Source of the DNA: Candidatus Melainabacteria bacterium
GTDB lineage: Bacteria; Cyanobacteriota; Vampirovibrionia; 2-02-FULL-35-15
Assembly: GCA_023250195.1 (NCBI GenBank)
Contig: JAHFBF010000003.1
Span: forward strand, 310,001 to 374,000
DNA: 64,000 nt
Direction of reading: 5' to 3'
Below, piece after piece: positions 33,787 through 42,734 of this stretch (its first letter is position 1; every line of letters begins with the position of its first letter). Made by a program: the position numbers and the translations under genes. The notes below the pieces were generated by a model, which was not told the DNA's origin, did no database searches, and saw only the letters and a program-made list of their open reading frames with translations.

Positions 33787-35883
33787 ATGTTAAAATTTAG
33801 GGTTTGGCATCGTCTAATAATAAGGGATAACCATTTGCAAAATAAGTTTATTTATAACAGATTCAGCAAACATTTAAGTCTTCTACTTATTCCAGTGCTT
33901 TTGTTTAATTCGATATCTCCAGCATTTGCTCAATCTGGCTTTTCAAACATTGGTTCATTCTTTAGTAAAAACAGGCATGAACAAAACCAGGAAACTAATT
34001 TTGATAATGCACTTACTATAAAAGAAATACTAATTGAAGGCAATCGGCTGATTTCTGAAGAAAGCATTTTGGATGTAATTGACTCTAAAGTTGGTGTCAG
34101 ATTTGATAAAAATAAAGTTCTAAAGGATCTTGAAGCAATTGATCGGCTTGGATATTTTATTCATGACAGTATTCAGGCTAATCCAGAACAGATTGAAGAT
34201 GGAGTTTTGCTTAAAATCAGGATTGAAGAAAATAATCCAGTCTCAAGGGTGCAGGTTATAGGCAATAATCTGGTGAGCATTGAAGAACTCTCATTGATAT
34301 CTCAGGATTTAGTTGGTAAGCCGGAAAGTCTTACAAAAATTTCAGAGGTTCTGGATCAAATAGAAAAAAAATATCAGGAGAGAGGTTTTGTTCTTGCCAG
34401 AGTAACTGATATAGGTTTAGATCCTGATGGAACTCTGACTATTAAGCTCAACGAGGGAGTAATAGATAAAATTGTTATTCAAGGCAATACAAAAACAAAA
34501 GAAAAATATATAAAAAGGTTCTTACCAAATCTAACTCCAAATGAACCTTATAATGAAATTTTACTTGTTCAGGATTTCAGAGCTCTTCAAGGAACTGGTC
34601 TTTTTGAGGATATTAAACGTAATTTAACCCCGTCAAAAGAAAATCCTGGTAAGTATGATTTGAATGTTGAGCTTGAGGAAAAGAGAAGCAGTTCGTTTGG
34701 ATTTGGCGGAGGGGTAAACACTTTAAACGGAGTCTTTGCAAATCTTGGATACAGTAATAATAATCTTTTTGGAGAAGGTAAACAGGCTTCATTTAATACT
34801 CAGTTTGGAACAGGAATTTTAGCCAACACATTTGTTGATCAAAGATTCCTGGCTGATCATAAGACCATTCAGGTAGAAGCCAAATATTCAGATCCCAATT
34901 TTTTAAATACAAAAAATTCAGTAACATTTTTTACGCATGGTTATACATTTAATAGTTATCTTGTAGATTTAGCCCAGGAAAAAAACATAGGACTGGGGGC
35001 ATCTATTACAAGACCTCTTGGGATGAATTTGTTTGGCGGGCTTGATTTAAGTGGTGAAGCAGTTCAGATGAAAGAGTTTGGTTCTAGTGCTACTGACTTT
35101 TTAACAAAGCAGTTAGTTAATGTTGACGGCGGGAAATTTATTAATGATTTTACTGAAAAAGGTGCATTTAAACCCGGGCAGACTTTTGGTGATCATGAAG
35201 ATTCTGTTAAAAAAACAGCAGCAGCAGACGCCGCTAAATTAATCAGAGAGGAACAGTTAAAAGGCGGGAAATATTTAAACTTTAATCCATCACTTGCATT
35301 TGATACTCGAGACAGTGCTTTAAATCCAAGAAATGGATGGAACAATAAAATAAATATTGGTCAGGGAGTAGGAATTGGAAATGGTAGTTTTACCAAGCTT
35401 GGAATTGATTTACGAAGATACATACCAATTGGTCAAAAAACTACACTTGCATTTAATTTGCAGGGAGCTTCAAGGCTAATTGGAGACCTGCCGATGTACA
35501 ACCAATTTAAAGCAGGCGGTTATTATGGTGTCAGAGGCTACAGACCTTTTTCTGATTTAGGAATTGGCAGCAGAAGTTTCCTTGCAAGCGCTGAGGTCAG
35601 AACACCACTCTTAGACACCATTCCAGGGATTCAAAATACACCAATTGGAAAAGATTTAAGATTAGTGTTCTTTAGTGATTTTGGTTATGTTGGCGGTAAT
35701 AATCAAATTAATCGTTTGTTTAACAGGCTTGATACTGCAGCTTCAGCAGGAATTGGAATCAGGGCAAATATTCCAATGCTGGGTGCAATTAGAATTGATT
35801 ATGGTATTCCTTTCATTAAATCTTTATGGAATAATAAAAGTGTCTTAGGCAGATTTAATTTTGGATTTAGTGACAGATTTTAG
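33787..35883 (+). CDS. bamA: Omp85/BamA family outer-membrane assembly protein
   Basis: Outer-membrane barrel inserting other barrels. The ATG at 33787 is followed by a basic stretch and a signal peptide ending SLLLIPVLLFNSISPAFAQ. Three POTRA domains follow: LTIKEILIEGNRLISEE (about 65-135), VSRVQVIGNNLVSIEE (about 140-210) and IDKIVIQGNTKTKEKYI (about 215-300). Then comes a 16-strand-type barrel with the L6 motif region GGYYGVRGYRPF and a final Phe (FGFSDRF). Three POTRA rather than five is the cyanobacterial/Toc75 pattern. It heads the bamA-AAA-skp-lpxD group. Confidence 0.93.
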   Translation: MLKFRVWHRLIIRDNHLQNKFIYNRFSKHLSLLLIPVLLFNSISPAFAQSGFSNIGSFFSKNRHEQNQETNFDNALTIKEILIEGNRLISEESILDVIDSKVGVRFDKNKVLKDLEAIDRLGYFIHDSIQANPEQIEDGVLLKIRIEENNPVSRVQVIGNNLVSIEELSLISQDLVGKPESLTKISEVLDQIEKKYQERGFVLARVTDIGLDPDGTLTIKLNEGVIDKIVIQGNTKTKEKYIKRFLPNLTPNEPYNEILLVQDFRALQGTGLFEDIKRNLTPSKENPGKYDLNVELEEKRSSSFGFGGGVNTLNGVFANLGYSNNNLFGEGKQASFNTQFGTGILANTFVDQRFLADHKTIQVEAKYSDPNFLNTKNSVTFFTHGYTFNSYLVDLAQEKNIGLGASITRPLGMNLFGGLDLSGEAVQMKEFGSSATDFLTKQLVNVDGGKFINDFTEKGAFKPGQTFGDHEDSVKKTAAADAAKLIREEQLKGGKYLNFNPSLAFDTRDSALNPRNGWNNKINIGQGVGIGNGSFTKLGIDLRRYIPIGQKTTLAFNLQGASRLIGDLPMYNQFKAGGYYGVRGYRPFSDLGIGSRSFLASAEVRTPLLDTIPGIQNTPIGKDLRLVFFSDFGYVGGNNQINRLFNRLDTAASAGIGIRANIPMLGAIRIDYGIPFIKSLWNNKSVLGRFNFGFSDRF

Positions 35884-35999
35884 CCAAGTTTAATTATTAA
35901 TTAAGTTTCTCTAGTTGAATTTTTAAAGTAGTAATACTAGAATGTAATATGTATTATTAGGTTTTATATTAGAGAGTAATTTAAGAGAACTTATAAAAT

Positions 36000-37538
36000 A
36001 TGTTTACTTTATTAGCACCAGCTAGAGGTGTTCTAGGAATAATTAAGGATGGATTAACCGCATCGGTTTTTTATCAACCGCCTGATGTTAAAACAGTTGC
36101 TCAGGCTCTTGAAATAAAAAGTAATCCAAAAAAACTTATAGAGTTTAAAAATCCTAAACAACTAAATGTATGGGAACAAAGTGTACGGAAAGTTAAAAAT
36201 GGACATCTGATAGGTCTTGGATGGCTTTTATCTGTAGTGGGTGGTGATTATATAATGAAAAAATTTGATTTAGATGAGAAATCACTCTTCAGATCATTGA
36301 TTTTAACTAATCTTCCTTTTGGTACTGTGGGTGGTGCCTTAGCGTTTTTAACAGCGTGTTTTGGTTCTAATCCTGCTGAAGAAAAAGCAAAAAGTAAACT
36401 TGATATGTTTGTTGAGAGAGTTACTGTTAAAGAAGATGGTTCTTCAAAGAATATTTATGGGAAAGAAGATAAGTATTTTCCTGACTTAAATAATGATGTG
36501 ATTTTTGATGAAAAGAGAGATAAAGAAAAGCTGTTTGATGTCATGGAAAGAGCAATTAGGGAAGAACGTGGAGAAGTGTTTTTACTCAGAGGTGTAACAA
36601 GGTGTGGTAAAACAATGACTGCAAAGGCTTTTACAAGAGAGTTGGCAAAAAGAAGTCAGGGTAAAACAGCACAATTTTGGTATGCAACAAGAGCAGCCAT
36701 GGATAGAAGTCTGGGTGATGCAAGCCCGATTCTTAAAGAATTGCTTAACTCTGAAACAACAGGTGAAAGAATAGAACGTCTTATTTCATATGCAATGTTA
36801 CAGGATGAACCTGTTGTACTACTCTTGGATGAAGCACATCTGTTAATTGGTTCAGGGGAAAGGGGCTTTGATCCTAATGATCCAAATCAAAGTTCAAAGG
36901 TAATTGAAGATCTTAAGATATTAATCAGTGAAAAATTAAAAACAAAGAATTGCAAGAACGTTTATATGTTTCTTACAGCGAATTCTTCAGGTAGAGCAAT
37001 TGCTGTACCACTTAAAAACAGAATGGGGTTTGATAAGTTTTACGACAGACCTAAATTTGAAGGCAGGAAAGAAATTATTAAAAAGACTCTAGAAAAGGCG
37101 CTGACAAAGCTTGGAAAAGAAAAAGATATTGTGTTTAATGATTGCGAGTATGAATATCTTGCAGGACAAAGTGGGACTGCTGAAAATCGCTATGATGCTG
37201 ACCTGACTAAAGAATACTCATCTACCGATGAAGCTAATAAAAGATATGCAGAAATTATACAGGCAGGATTTGGCGGAATTGAAAAGGTATTAAAAGGAAG
37301 ACCATTGCTCCAGTTTGAAGAAATTGAATCGATTGTAGATAATGCGGTTTATAAGTGGCATGAGGAAGGGAGTAATGATAAGGGCAATTTAATAGCGAGA
37401 ATTGTAAAAGCTTTGGATGAGGAGTTTAAATTGTCCCTTGAAAGTAGGGAATGGGAAGGTGAAATCTCATATTATTTTGGTCATAAATATAAAAATGCAG
37501 GAGCATCTAATCCTGTGAACATTTCTCTTCAAGTGTAA
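36000..37538 (+). CDS. Orphan AAA+ ATPase with N-terminal membrane segments
   Basis: 512 residues. An N-terminal part with hydrophobic segments (about 1-20, 66-85 and 100-122) is followed by an AAA+ domain: Walker A GVTRCGKT (198-205), Walker B VVLLLDEAH with D277 and E278, and a sensor-1 Asn near 328 in FLTANSSGR. The C-terminal part is helical. Not assignable to FtsH, Lon, Clp or a known remodeller from what can be seen. The MFTLLAP start resembles other orphans in the window. It lies between bamA and skp, where no such gene is usual, so a role in envelope biogenesis is a reasonable guess only. Confidence 0.85.
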   Translation: MFTLLAPARGVLGIIKDGLTASVFYQPPDVKTVAQALEIKSNPKKLIEFKNPKQLNVWEQSVRKVKNGHLIGLGWLLSVVGGDYIMKKFDLDEKSLFRSLILTNLPFGTVGGALAFLTACFGSNPAEEKAKSKLDMFVERVTVKEDGSSKNIYGKEDKYFPDLNNDVIFDEKRDKEKLFDVMERAIREERGEVFLLRGVTRCGKTMTAKAFTRELAKRSQGKTAQFWYATRAAMDRSLGDASPILKELLNSETTGERIERLISYAMLQDEPVVLLLDEAHLLIGSGERGFDPNDPNQSSKVIEDLKILISEKLKTKNCKNVYMFLTANSSGRAIAVPLKNRMGFDKFYDRPKFEGRKEIIKKTLEKALTKLGKEKDIVFNDCEYEYLAGQSGTAENRYDADLTKEYSSTDEANKRYAEIIQAGFGGIEKVLKGRPLLQFEEIESIVDNAVYKWHEEGSNDKGNLIARIVKALDEEFKLSLESREWEGEISYYFGHKYKNAGASNPVNISLQV

Positions 37539-37656
37539 TTTTGCAGAAAATCGTAAAATAGCATGTAAAAATATTCTTTTTTAAACAAGCTTGACATTAA
37601 ATAACGATGCCTTTCAGGTTAATATTAATGAGGCAATCTTAGCGGGGAGATATAAA

Positions 37657-38172
37657 ATGTATAGAATTTTGCTGTTAGTTGTTGTACTGAGTATTGGTTT
37701 TTGGCCTGTTGGTTCTTATGCCCAGGCAAACTCAAAAATTGGTGTTGTAGATGGGGAAAAGCTTTTTGATGAATATCCAAATGCTCAGGAAGCTACAAAA
37801 AAAATTGCTGATGCTCAGGATGAGTTGAAAGAATCAATTACAGAATCAGAAAAGATTTACGGCGAATTTGAAAAACAGAAAAAATCAGAAGCTGAGAAAC
37901 TGACCAAGCAAAAAGAGCTTCAGGCTAAAATTGATTTAAAGGCTAAAGAGACAAAGAAAATGATTGAAAATTTATCCAGTAAAATTGAACAGGATATTTT
38001 ACAGTCTATAAAAACAGTAGCTGGTGAAAAAGCGCTTGATATAGTGTTTGATAAGAGAGCAGTGCTGCATGGAGGTGTAGATGTTACACAGCCAGTTCTG
38101 GAACTTTTAAAGAAAAAAGTTCCAATAGCAAATCAGCCGGAAAGTAAAAAGGATTCAAAAGGTACAAATTAA
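37657..38172 (+). CDS. OmpH/Skp-family periplasmic chaperone
   Basis: Holds unfolded outer-membrane proteins in the periplasm. GGGGAG precedes the ATG at 37657, giving a signal peptide [24 protein letters not shown]; a longer frame upstream is rejected. Then [23 protein letters not shown] and a long charged coiled coil (about 50-125) typical of Skp tentacles, and [26 protein letters not shown]. 171 residues, normal. It is 2 bp before lpxD, the classic skp-lpxD order. Confidence 0.92.
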   Translation: MYRILLLVVVLSIGFWPVGSYAQANSKIGVVDGEKLFDEYPNAQEATKKIADAQDELKESITESEKIYGEFEKQKKSEAEKLTKQKELQAKIDLKAKETKKMIENLSSKIEQDILQSIKTVAGEKALDIVFDKRAVLHGGVDVTQPVLELLKKKVPIANQPESKKDSKGTN

Positions 38173-38174
38173 AC

Positions 38175-39386
38175 ATGTCTAAGGTCCTAAGTAAAACTTT
38201 GCTTGAAATTGCAAAGGTTATTGATGGTGAAATTCAGGAAAAGAACAATAGCTACAAGGATTTGCTTATAACCAGCCTGGCTGTTTCTCCAGATTCTTCT
38301 ACTTTGAATGATCTAGTCGTTGCTTTTGATCAAAAATACATTAAAAATATTAATGCTATAAAAGCTAAAGTAATAATATTGCCTTATTCAGTCAAGGATA
38401 AAATCCCACCACTTGAAATCCCCATTATATGGGTAAAAAGACCAAGAATTGTTTTAAAAAAACTCTTGGAGCTTTTTAGTAAACCAAGATTTTATTCACC
38501 AAAAGGTATTCATCCAAGTGCCGTAGTAGATTCTTCAAGCAAAATTGAAAAGAATTGTTCTATTGGGGCAAATGTTTTTATTGGGCCAAATTGTACTATT
38601 GGTGAAAATACAATTATTAATTCAAATGTTTATGTTGGTTCTAATGTAATTGTTGGAAAGAATTGTTTACTTTATCCAAATTGTTCTGTGCTTGACTATG
38701 TACAAATTGGAAATAATGTTATTTTGCATTCTGGAGGGGTAATCGGTTCTGATGGTTATAGTTATGTAACTGAAGAAGAAAGCAATTTGGAAAAAGCTAA
38801 AAAAGGAGATTTTAATTTTAATTTAGGAAGGCAGGTACAGCATAAAATCCTATCTGCAGGCGATGTAATTATTGAGGATGATGTGGAAATTGGTGCAAAT
38901 ACCTGCATTGATCGAGGGACTATTGGTTCTACAATTATTGGAACTGGTACAAAAGTTGATAATCTTGTTCAAATCGCACATAATTGTAAAATTGGAAAAG
39001 ATTGTCTGATAGTTGGTCAGGTAGGTTTTGCAGGGAGTATAAACGTTGGTGACAGGGTTATAGTAGGTGGTCAAGTTGGTTTTGCAGATAATATAAACAT
39101 TGGCTCTGATGTGATTTTCATAGCAAGAAGTGGAGTTCATGGAAATATCCCATCAAATAGTATTTATATGGGAACGCCTGCTGTGCCTTATCAAGAAAAT
39201 ATTAAAAATGAAAAAGCTATGAGAAGACTTCCAAAGAAACAGGAGAAATTAGAAGAGCAGGTAAAACTTTTAGAAGAAAAAGTAAAAGGGTTGGAAAATA
39301 AACTGGATACGTCATTGCGAGGAGGCTCTGAAAGAGCCGACCCGCTCCGCCTCGGCGGAGACGAGGCGAGCGCGGCAATCTCCTAA
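38175..39386 (+). CDS. lpxD: UDP-3-O-acylglucosamine N-acyltransferase with repeat-derived C-terminus
   Basis: Adds the N-linked acyl chain in lipid A synthesis. 403 residues: N-terminal uridine-binding domain ([18 protein letters not shown]), then a left-handed beta-helix of hexapeptide repeats (about 115-320, e.g. [19 protein letters not shown]), [13 protein letters not shown] with the catalytic His, and a C-terminal coiled coil. The last 25 residues or so (from 379) and the stop codon come from a repeat element at 39311-39428, so the native end was replaced or extended. It follows skp by 2 bp. Confidence 0.95.
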   Translation: MSKVLSKTLLEIAKVIDGEIQEKNNSYKDLLITSLAVSPDSSTLNDLVVAFDQKYIKNINAIKAKVIILPYSVKDKIPPLEIPIIWVKRPRIVLKKLLELFSKPRFYSPKGIHPSAVVDSSSKIEKNCSIGANVFIGPNCTIGENTIINSNVYVGSNVIVGKNCLLYPNCSVLDYVQIGNNVILHSGGVIGSDGYSYVTEEESNLEKAKKGDFNFNLGRQVQHKILSAGDVIIEDDVEIGANTCIDRGTIGSTIIGTGTKVDNLVQIAHNCKIGKDCLIVGQVGFAGSINVGDRVIVGGQVGFADNINIGSDVIFIARSGVHGNIPSNSIYMGTPAVPYQENIKNEKAMRRLPKKQEKLEEQVKLLEEKVKGLENKLDTSLRGGSERADPLRLGGDEASAAIS

Positions 39387-39428
39387 CGTTTGTGAGATTG
39401 CTTCGTTGCTAACGCTCCTCGCAATGAC
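39311..39428. repeat. Large inverted-repeat element at the lpxD / wecB junction
   Basis: 118 bp bounded by GTCATTGCGAGGAG-type inverted ends (39311-39322 and 39417-39428). It contains an inner inverted pair CAATCTC/GAGATTG and is GC-rich compared with its surroundings. It codes the C-terminus of LpxD including the stop and ends 6 bp before the wecB start. Related to the element at 54492-54579 in the htrA gene. Confidence 0.85.
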
Positions 39429-39434
39429 GCTAAG

Positions 39435-40553
39435 ATGAGAATGAAAAAAATCGCTATCGTATTAGGAACCCGCCCCGAGGTTATTAAATTAGCCCCAATA
39501 TACATCGAATTAAAAAAGTCTAAAAAATTTAAACCAATATTAATCAGTACCGGTCAGCATAAAGAAATGGTCAATGAAATGTTTCAGTGGTTTGGTATTA
39601 AAGAAGATTTTAATCTAAACCTAATGCAAAAAAACCAAACCTTGCCAAGCATTACGGCAAGAGTGCTTGAAGCCACTTATAATTTGTTCTCAAAGATAAA
39701 ACCTAATTTAGTAATTGTTGAAGGAGATACTGTTTCAGTAATGGCAGCAGGTTTAGCAGCCTTCTATTTAAAAATCCCGGTTGCTCATGTTGAAGCAGGT
39801 TTAAGAACAAATGATATTTATAATCCATTTCCCGAAGAAATGGCAAGAAGGATGGTTTCGCAACTTACAAATATTCATTTTTCACCTACACAACAGGCAG
39901 GTTTAAATTTAAAAAAAGAAAACATTTCTAAAAATGTTTATCTGACTGGGAATACTGTAATTGATGCTCTGTTATATACGGTGAGGAAAATTAGAGATTC
40001 CGTAGAGGCGTTGCATGCAACGCCTCTACCGGATTTTAAAAAATATCGAGTAATTCTTGTTACAATGCATCGAAGAGAAAATTTTGGGGAAGCACATAGA
40101 CAAATTGCAAAAACGTTATTGAAGATTCTAAATGCTTTTCCTGATACAGCAGTTCTTTTACCGCTGCATAAAAACCCAAAGGTAAGAGATGTAATTAAAC
40201 CAATTTTAAAAAATCACAAAAGAGTTTTTTTAACAGAGCCGCTTGGTTATGTACCATTTGTTTATGCTATGAAAAACAGTTATTTAATTCTGACGGACTC
40301 TGGTGGTGTGCAGGAAGAAGCGCCAAGCCTTGGAAAGCCGGTTTTAGTGCTTCGTACTACTACAGAACGTCCTGAAGGAATAAGGGCAGGATCAGCAAAG
40401 CTTGTAGGAGTAGATCCCCAAAAAATATTTAATGAAACATCAAAACTTTTAACAAATAAAAAAGCTTATACTAAAATGTCAAAAGTGAAAAATCCTTACG
40501 GAGATGGTAGAGCGAGTAAGAGGATTATAGAAATTCTAAAGTTAAAAGTTTAA
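39435..40553 (+). CDS. wecB: UDP-N-acetylglucosamine 2-epimerase (non-hydrolysing) with palindrome insert
   Basis: Makes UDP-ManNAc for surface polysaccharide. 372 residues: VLGTRPEVIKLAPIYIELK, STGQHKEMVNEMFQWFGI, EGDTVSVMAAGLAAFYLKIPVAHVEAGLRT, FPEEMARRMVSQLTNIHFSPT, and LILTDSGGVQEEAPSLGKPVLVLRTTTERPEG. A 28-bp palindrome (40002-40029) encodes about residues 190-199 (VEALHATPLP) in the linker between the two Rossmann domains, where family members vary. The ATG lies 6 bp after the repeat that ends lpxD. Confidence 0.95.
   Translation: MRMKKIAIVLGTRPEVIKLAPIYIELKKSKKFKPILISTGQHKEMVNEMFQWFGIKEDFNLNLMQKNQTLPSITARVLEATYNLFSKIKPNLVIVEGDTVSVMAAGLAAFYLKIPVAHVEAGLRTNDIYNPFPEEMARRMVSQLTNIHFSPTQQAGLNLKKENISKNVYLTGNTVIDALLYTVRKIRDSVEALHATPLPDFKKYRVILVTMHRRENFGEAHRQIAKTLLKILNAFPDTAVLLPLHKNPKVRDVIKPILKNHKRVFLTEPLGYVPFVYAMKNSYLILTDSGGVQEEAPSLGKPVLVLRTTTERPEGIRAGSAKLVGVDPQKIFNETSKLLTNKKAYTKMSKVKNPYGDGRASKRIIEILKLKV
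40002..40029 (+). repeat. In-frame 28-bp palindrome in wecB
   Basis: Perfect palindrome starting GTAGAGGCG with centre TTGCATGCAA. It begins exactly on a codon boundary (codon 190). Confidence 0.9.
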
Positions 40554-40725
40554 ACTAAATTTTGAGCTTTAAGTTTTGACTTTGAAGTTTATTAGTGCTA
40601 TCCCTTTTTCAAATAAAAATTATTTAAATCAAGTAAATCTTATCTTTTAATTGACATAGTCTGGTTTGGAGTTTTTCGGTAGGGGGTAAAGCCTAAATAG
40701 TTAATTAATCCTGGAGAAAGTAAAA

Positions 40726-41364
40726 ATGAATAAAAAGCTTGTAGTTGGCTTGGTTTCAGCTTTTAGTTTTCTAATAATATTTTCAATCAATAATTTTGCT
40801 TCAGCTCAAAGTACTGGCGGAGATTGTTCATCTGCGCCTTGTAATGGTTATGAACATCAAGCTGGCTGTGGAGAAGGATTTTACTTGGATTCAAGTGATG
40901 AATGTTGCTGTGTAGCTCCTCCAGTAGTAGGACATGTAGCAGTTATTCCTGCCCTTCCTCCTATAGACTTTTATGACTGTAGATTTGCAGGAAATGGTCC
41001 TGCAAAGGGAGAATGGGAGGGATATGCATATGGAGAGGTTACTAGAGATTGTGGAACTCAGTGTAGTCACTGTGGTAACATTTTTGGTAAAAATTGTACA
41101 ACCGATGATGATTGTACTATTACTCACCTTGGAGGACGTACAAGCAAAAGAAGGTGTGTGCAAAAAACGGATACTCAAAAGGCCTGTCTTGAAGACATAG
41201 GTTGTGTCCTTAAGTCAACAAGTGACTGTTCGTTTAGGACAGATTGTGCGCAAGATGAGCTTTGCTCTAACTGCAAATGTGTTTCTAATGTTGTTAATTC
41301 TAATCAAACTCCTACAAAACCACCATTAGTAGAAACAACAGAAATACCAGTAGAAGCAGATTAA
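40726..41364 (+). CDS. Cysteine-rich secreted protein, unknown
   Basis: 212 residues. An N-terminal signal peptide (KLVVGLVSAFSFLIIFSINNFASAQ) is followed by about 185 mature residues with 20 cysteines, including CCC near residue 65, CGTQCSHCGNIFGKNC and CSNCKC. The spacing suggests several small disulfide-bonded modules. The end is Pro/Thr/Glu-rich. No family recognised. GGAGAAAG gives a good ribosome-binding site. It stands alone between wecB and the converging binding-protein gene, whose stop is 3 bp away. Confidence 0.75.
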   Translation: MNKKLVVGLVSAFSFLIIFSINNFASAQSTGGDCSSAPCNGYEHQAGCGEGFYLDSSDECCCVAPPVVGHVAVIPALPPIDFYDCRFAGNGPAKGEWEGYAYGEVTRDCGTQCSHCGNIFGKNCTTDDDCTITHLGGRTSKRRCVQKTDTQKACLEDIGCVLKSTSDCSFRTDCAQDELCSNCKCVSNVVNSNQTPTKPPLVETTEIPVEAD

Positions 41365-41367
41365 GTG

Positions 41368-42726
41368 CTAAGCTCTTAATTTCTCATATTTCTTCTGCCT
41401 ATTAACCTCTTTTCCCATCTTTTCTTGTACTTCATTCAAAGCTTCTTCAGGAGTTTTGTTTAATCTCATTACTGCTTCAAATGCTCTTTTTAATTCTCTT
41501 CTATAGAACTCATAAAATGTGGCTTGAGGAAAGAAAATAGCATCTTTAGCTCTGGCAAGGTTTATAAAAACCTTTATATAAGGATGAGGATGTTTTTTTA
41601 TAAACTCTTCCCTATCAGAATAAATAAGTGGTGAAAACTTTCCCTGAGCTATGCAAAGCTCTTCCAGGTTTTCAGGTCTCATAAGCCATTTTATAAATTC
41701 AAAGGCTTCTTTTGGATGTTTTGAACCTTTTGGAATTAAGATACAGTCACTGTCAACTACGGTTATTAAATTCCCGTCTTTTGTCGGCATTGGAGCTACA
41801 CCCCACTTTAGGTTTGGTGCAAAGCGTGGAATAAAATTTCCTTCCCATACACCGTTTACTTCCAAAGCAATTTTCTCTGTATAAAAAGGGTTATTTGGCC
41901 CCTGATAATTCCCAAATTCTTCCTGAAATGTCTGAATATTTTTTCCGCCAAGATTTTTTACAAAACTTTGTGCCCAGCTCCATGCTTCAATGTTTTTTGG
42001 ATTATTTGCTGTAATAATTTCCCCCTCAGTCTCTCCCCATTTCCCTCCAAATAACACGCCATAAAATCCAAATGCCCATGAAGGCCAGCTTGGTAAAAAA
42101 CCTATTTGAGTTATTTTACCGGCTTGATTTTTTTTGGTGAGCTTCTCTGAAAATGTTTCTAATTCTTTCAGGGTTTTTGGCGGGATTTCCGGATTTAAAC
42201 CAGCTTTTTTAAATAAATTTTTATTCCAGTAAAGTGCTGTAGCTGTAGGTGTTGTAGGTAAAGCCCAGGTATGTCCGTAAAGATTTAACATTTTCCAGTA
42301 TACAGGCATGAAAATATTTTCATTAATCATATTTTCTTTACAGTATTCATCAAGTGGAATTATTGCTCCTCGTGAAGCGAGCTCAGGTACCCATGCTGCA
42401 ATTGAGCTTATGACATCAGGAGGAGTCCCGCCGATTATTGAAAGCAAAGTTTTTTTTCTGGGTTCTGAAACAGTTAACAATTTTACCTTTAAGTTTGAGT
42501 GAGTAGCATTAAATCTGTCTACTAATCGTTCAATAGCCTTGCCCTCAAACCCTGTCCAGTACTGCCAATAAGTAATCTGTGTTATTTTTTGTGTTGATGT
42601 ACTGGGTGTCATTCCCGCGCAAGCGGGAATCCAGGAGCATTGATTATGTTGTACTGGATTCCCAGTCAAGCTGGGAATGACAATTAATAAAAAAATCATT
42701 GCTAATAAATTAAAAATTCTTCTCAT
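41368..42726 (-). CDS. ABC transporter sugar-type substrate-binding protein with repeat in signal region
   Basis: Periplasmic solute-binding protein of the MalE-like family 1 (452 residues): ITYWQYWTGFEGKAIERLVDRFNA, GGTPPDVISSIAAWVPELASRGAIIPLDEY, ALPTTPTATALYWNKNLFKKAGL, KIALEVNGVWEGNF, and SKHPKEAFEFIKWLMRPENLEEL. Permease and ATPase genes are not nearby. Residues 16-40, directly after the hydrophobic core of the signal peptide, are encoded by a paired-hairpin repeat (42608-42681), so the cleavage region is repeat-derived. Confidence 0.92.
   Translation of the reverse strand: MRRIFNLLAMIFLLIVIPSLTGNPVQHNQCSWIPACAGMTPSTSTQKITQITYWQYWTGFEGKAIERLVDRFNATHSNLKVKLLTVSEPRKKTLLSIIGGTPPDVISSIAAWVPELASRGAIIPLDEYCKENMINENIFMPVYWKMLNLYGHTWALPTTPTATALYWNKNLFKKAGLNPEIPPKTLKELETFSEKLTKKNQAGKITQIGFLPSWPSWAFGFYGVLFGGKWGETEGEIITANNPKNIEAWSWAQSFVKNLGGKNIQTFQEEFGNYQGPNNPFYTEKIALEVNGVWEGNFIPRFAPNLKWGVAPMPTKDGNLITVVDSDCILIPKGSKHPKEAFEFIKWLMRPENLEELCIAQGKFSPLIYSDREEFIKKHPHPYIKVFINLARAKDAIFFPQATFYEFYRRELKRAFEAVMRLNKTPEEALNEVQEKMGKEVNRQKKYEKLRA
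42608..42681. repeat. In-frame paired-hairpin repeat in the binding-protein gene
   Basis: 74-bp element bounded by GTCATTCCC and GGGAATGAC. It is made of two hairpins (CCCGCGCAAGCGGG and CCCAGTCAAGCTGGG) separated by a spacer flanked by CCAG/CTGG. On the gene strand it encodes residues 16-40 of the protein, with the typical WIPACAGMT peptide. The intergenic copy at 13406-13486 has the same layout. Confidence 0.9.
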
Positions 42727-42734
42727 CTTAAATA

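Noticed and set aside
37591-37656. Longer start for the skp-like gene
   Set aside because: GGGGAG and the ATG at 37657 give a proper signal peptide at the N-terminus.
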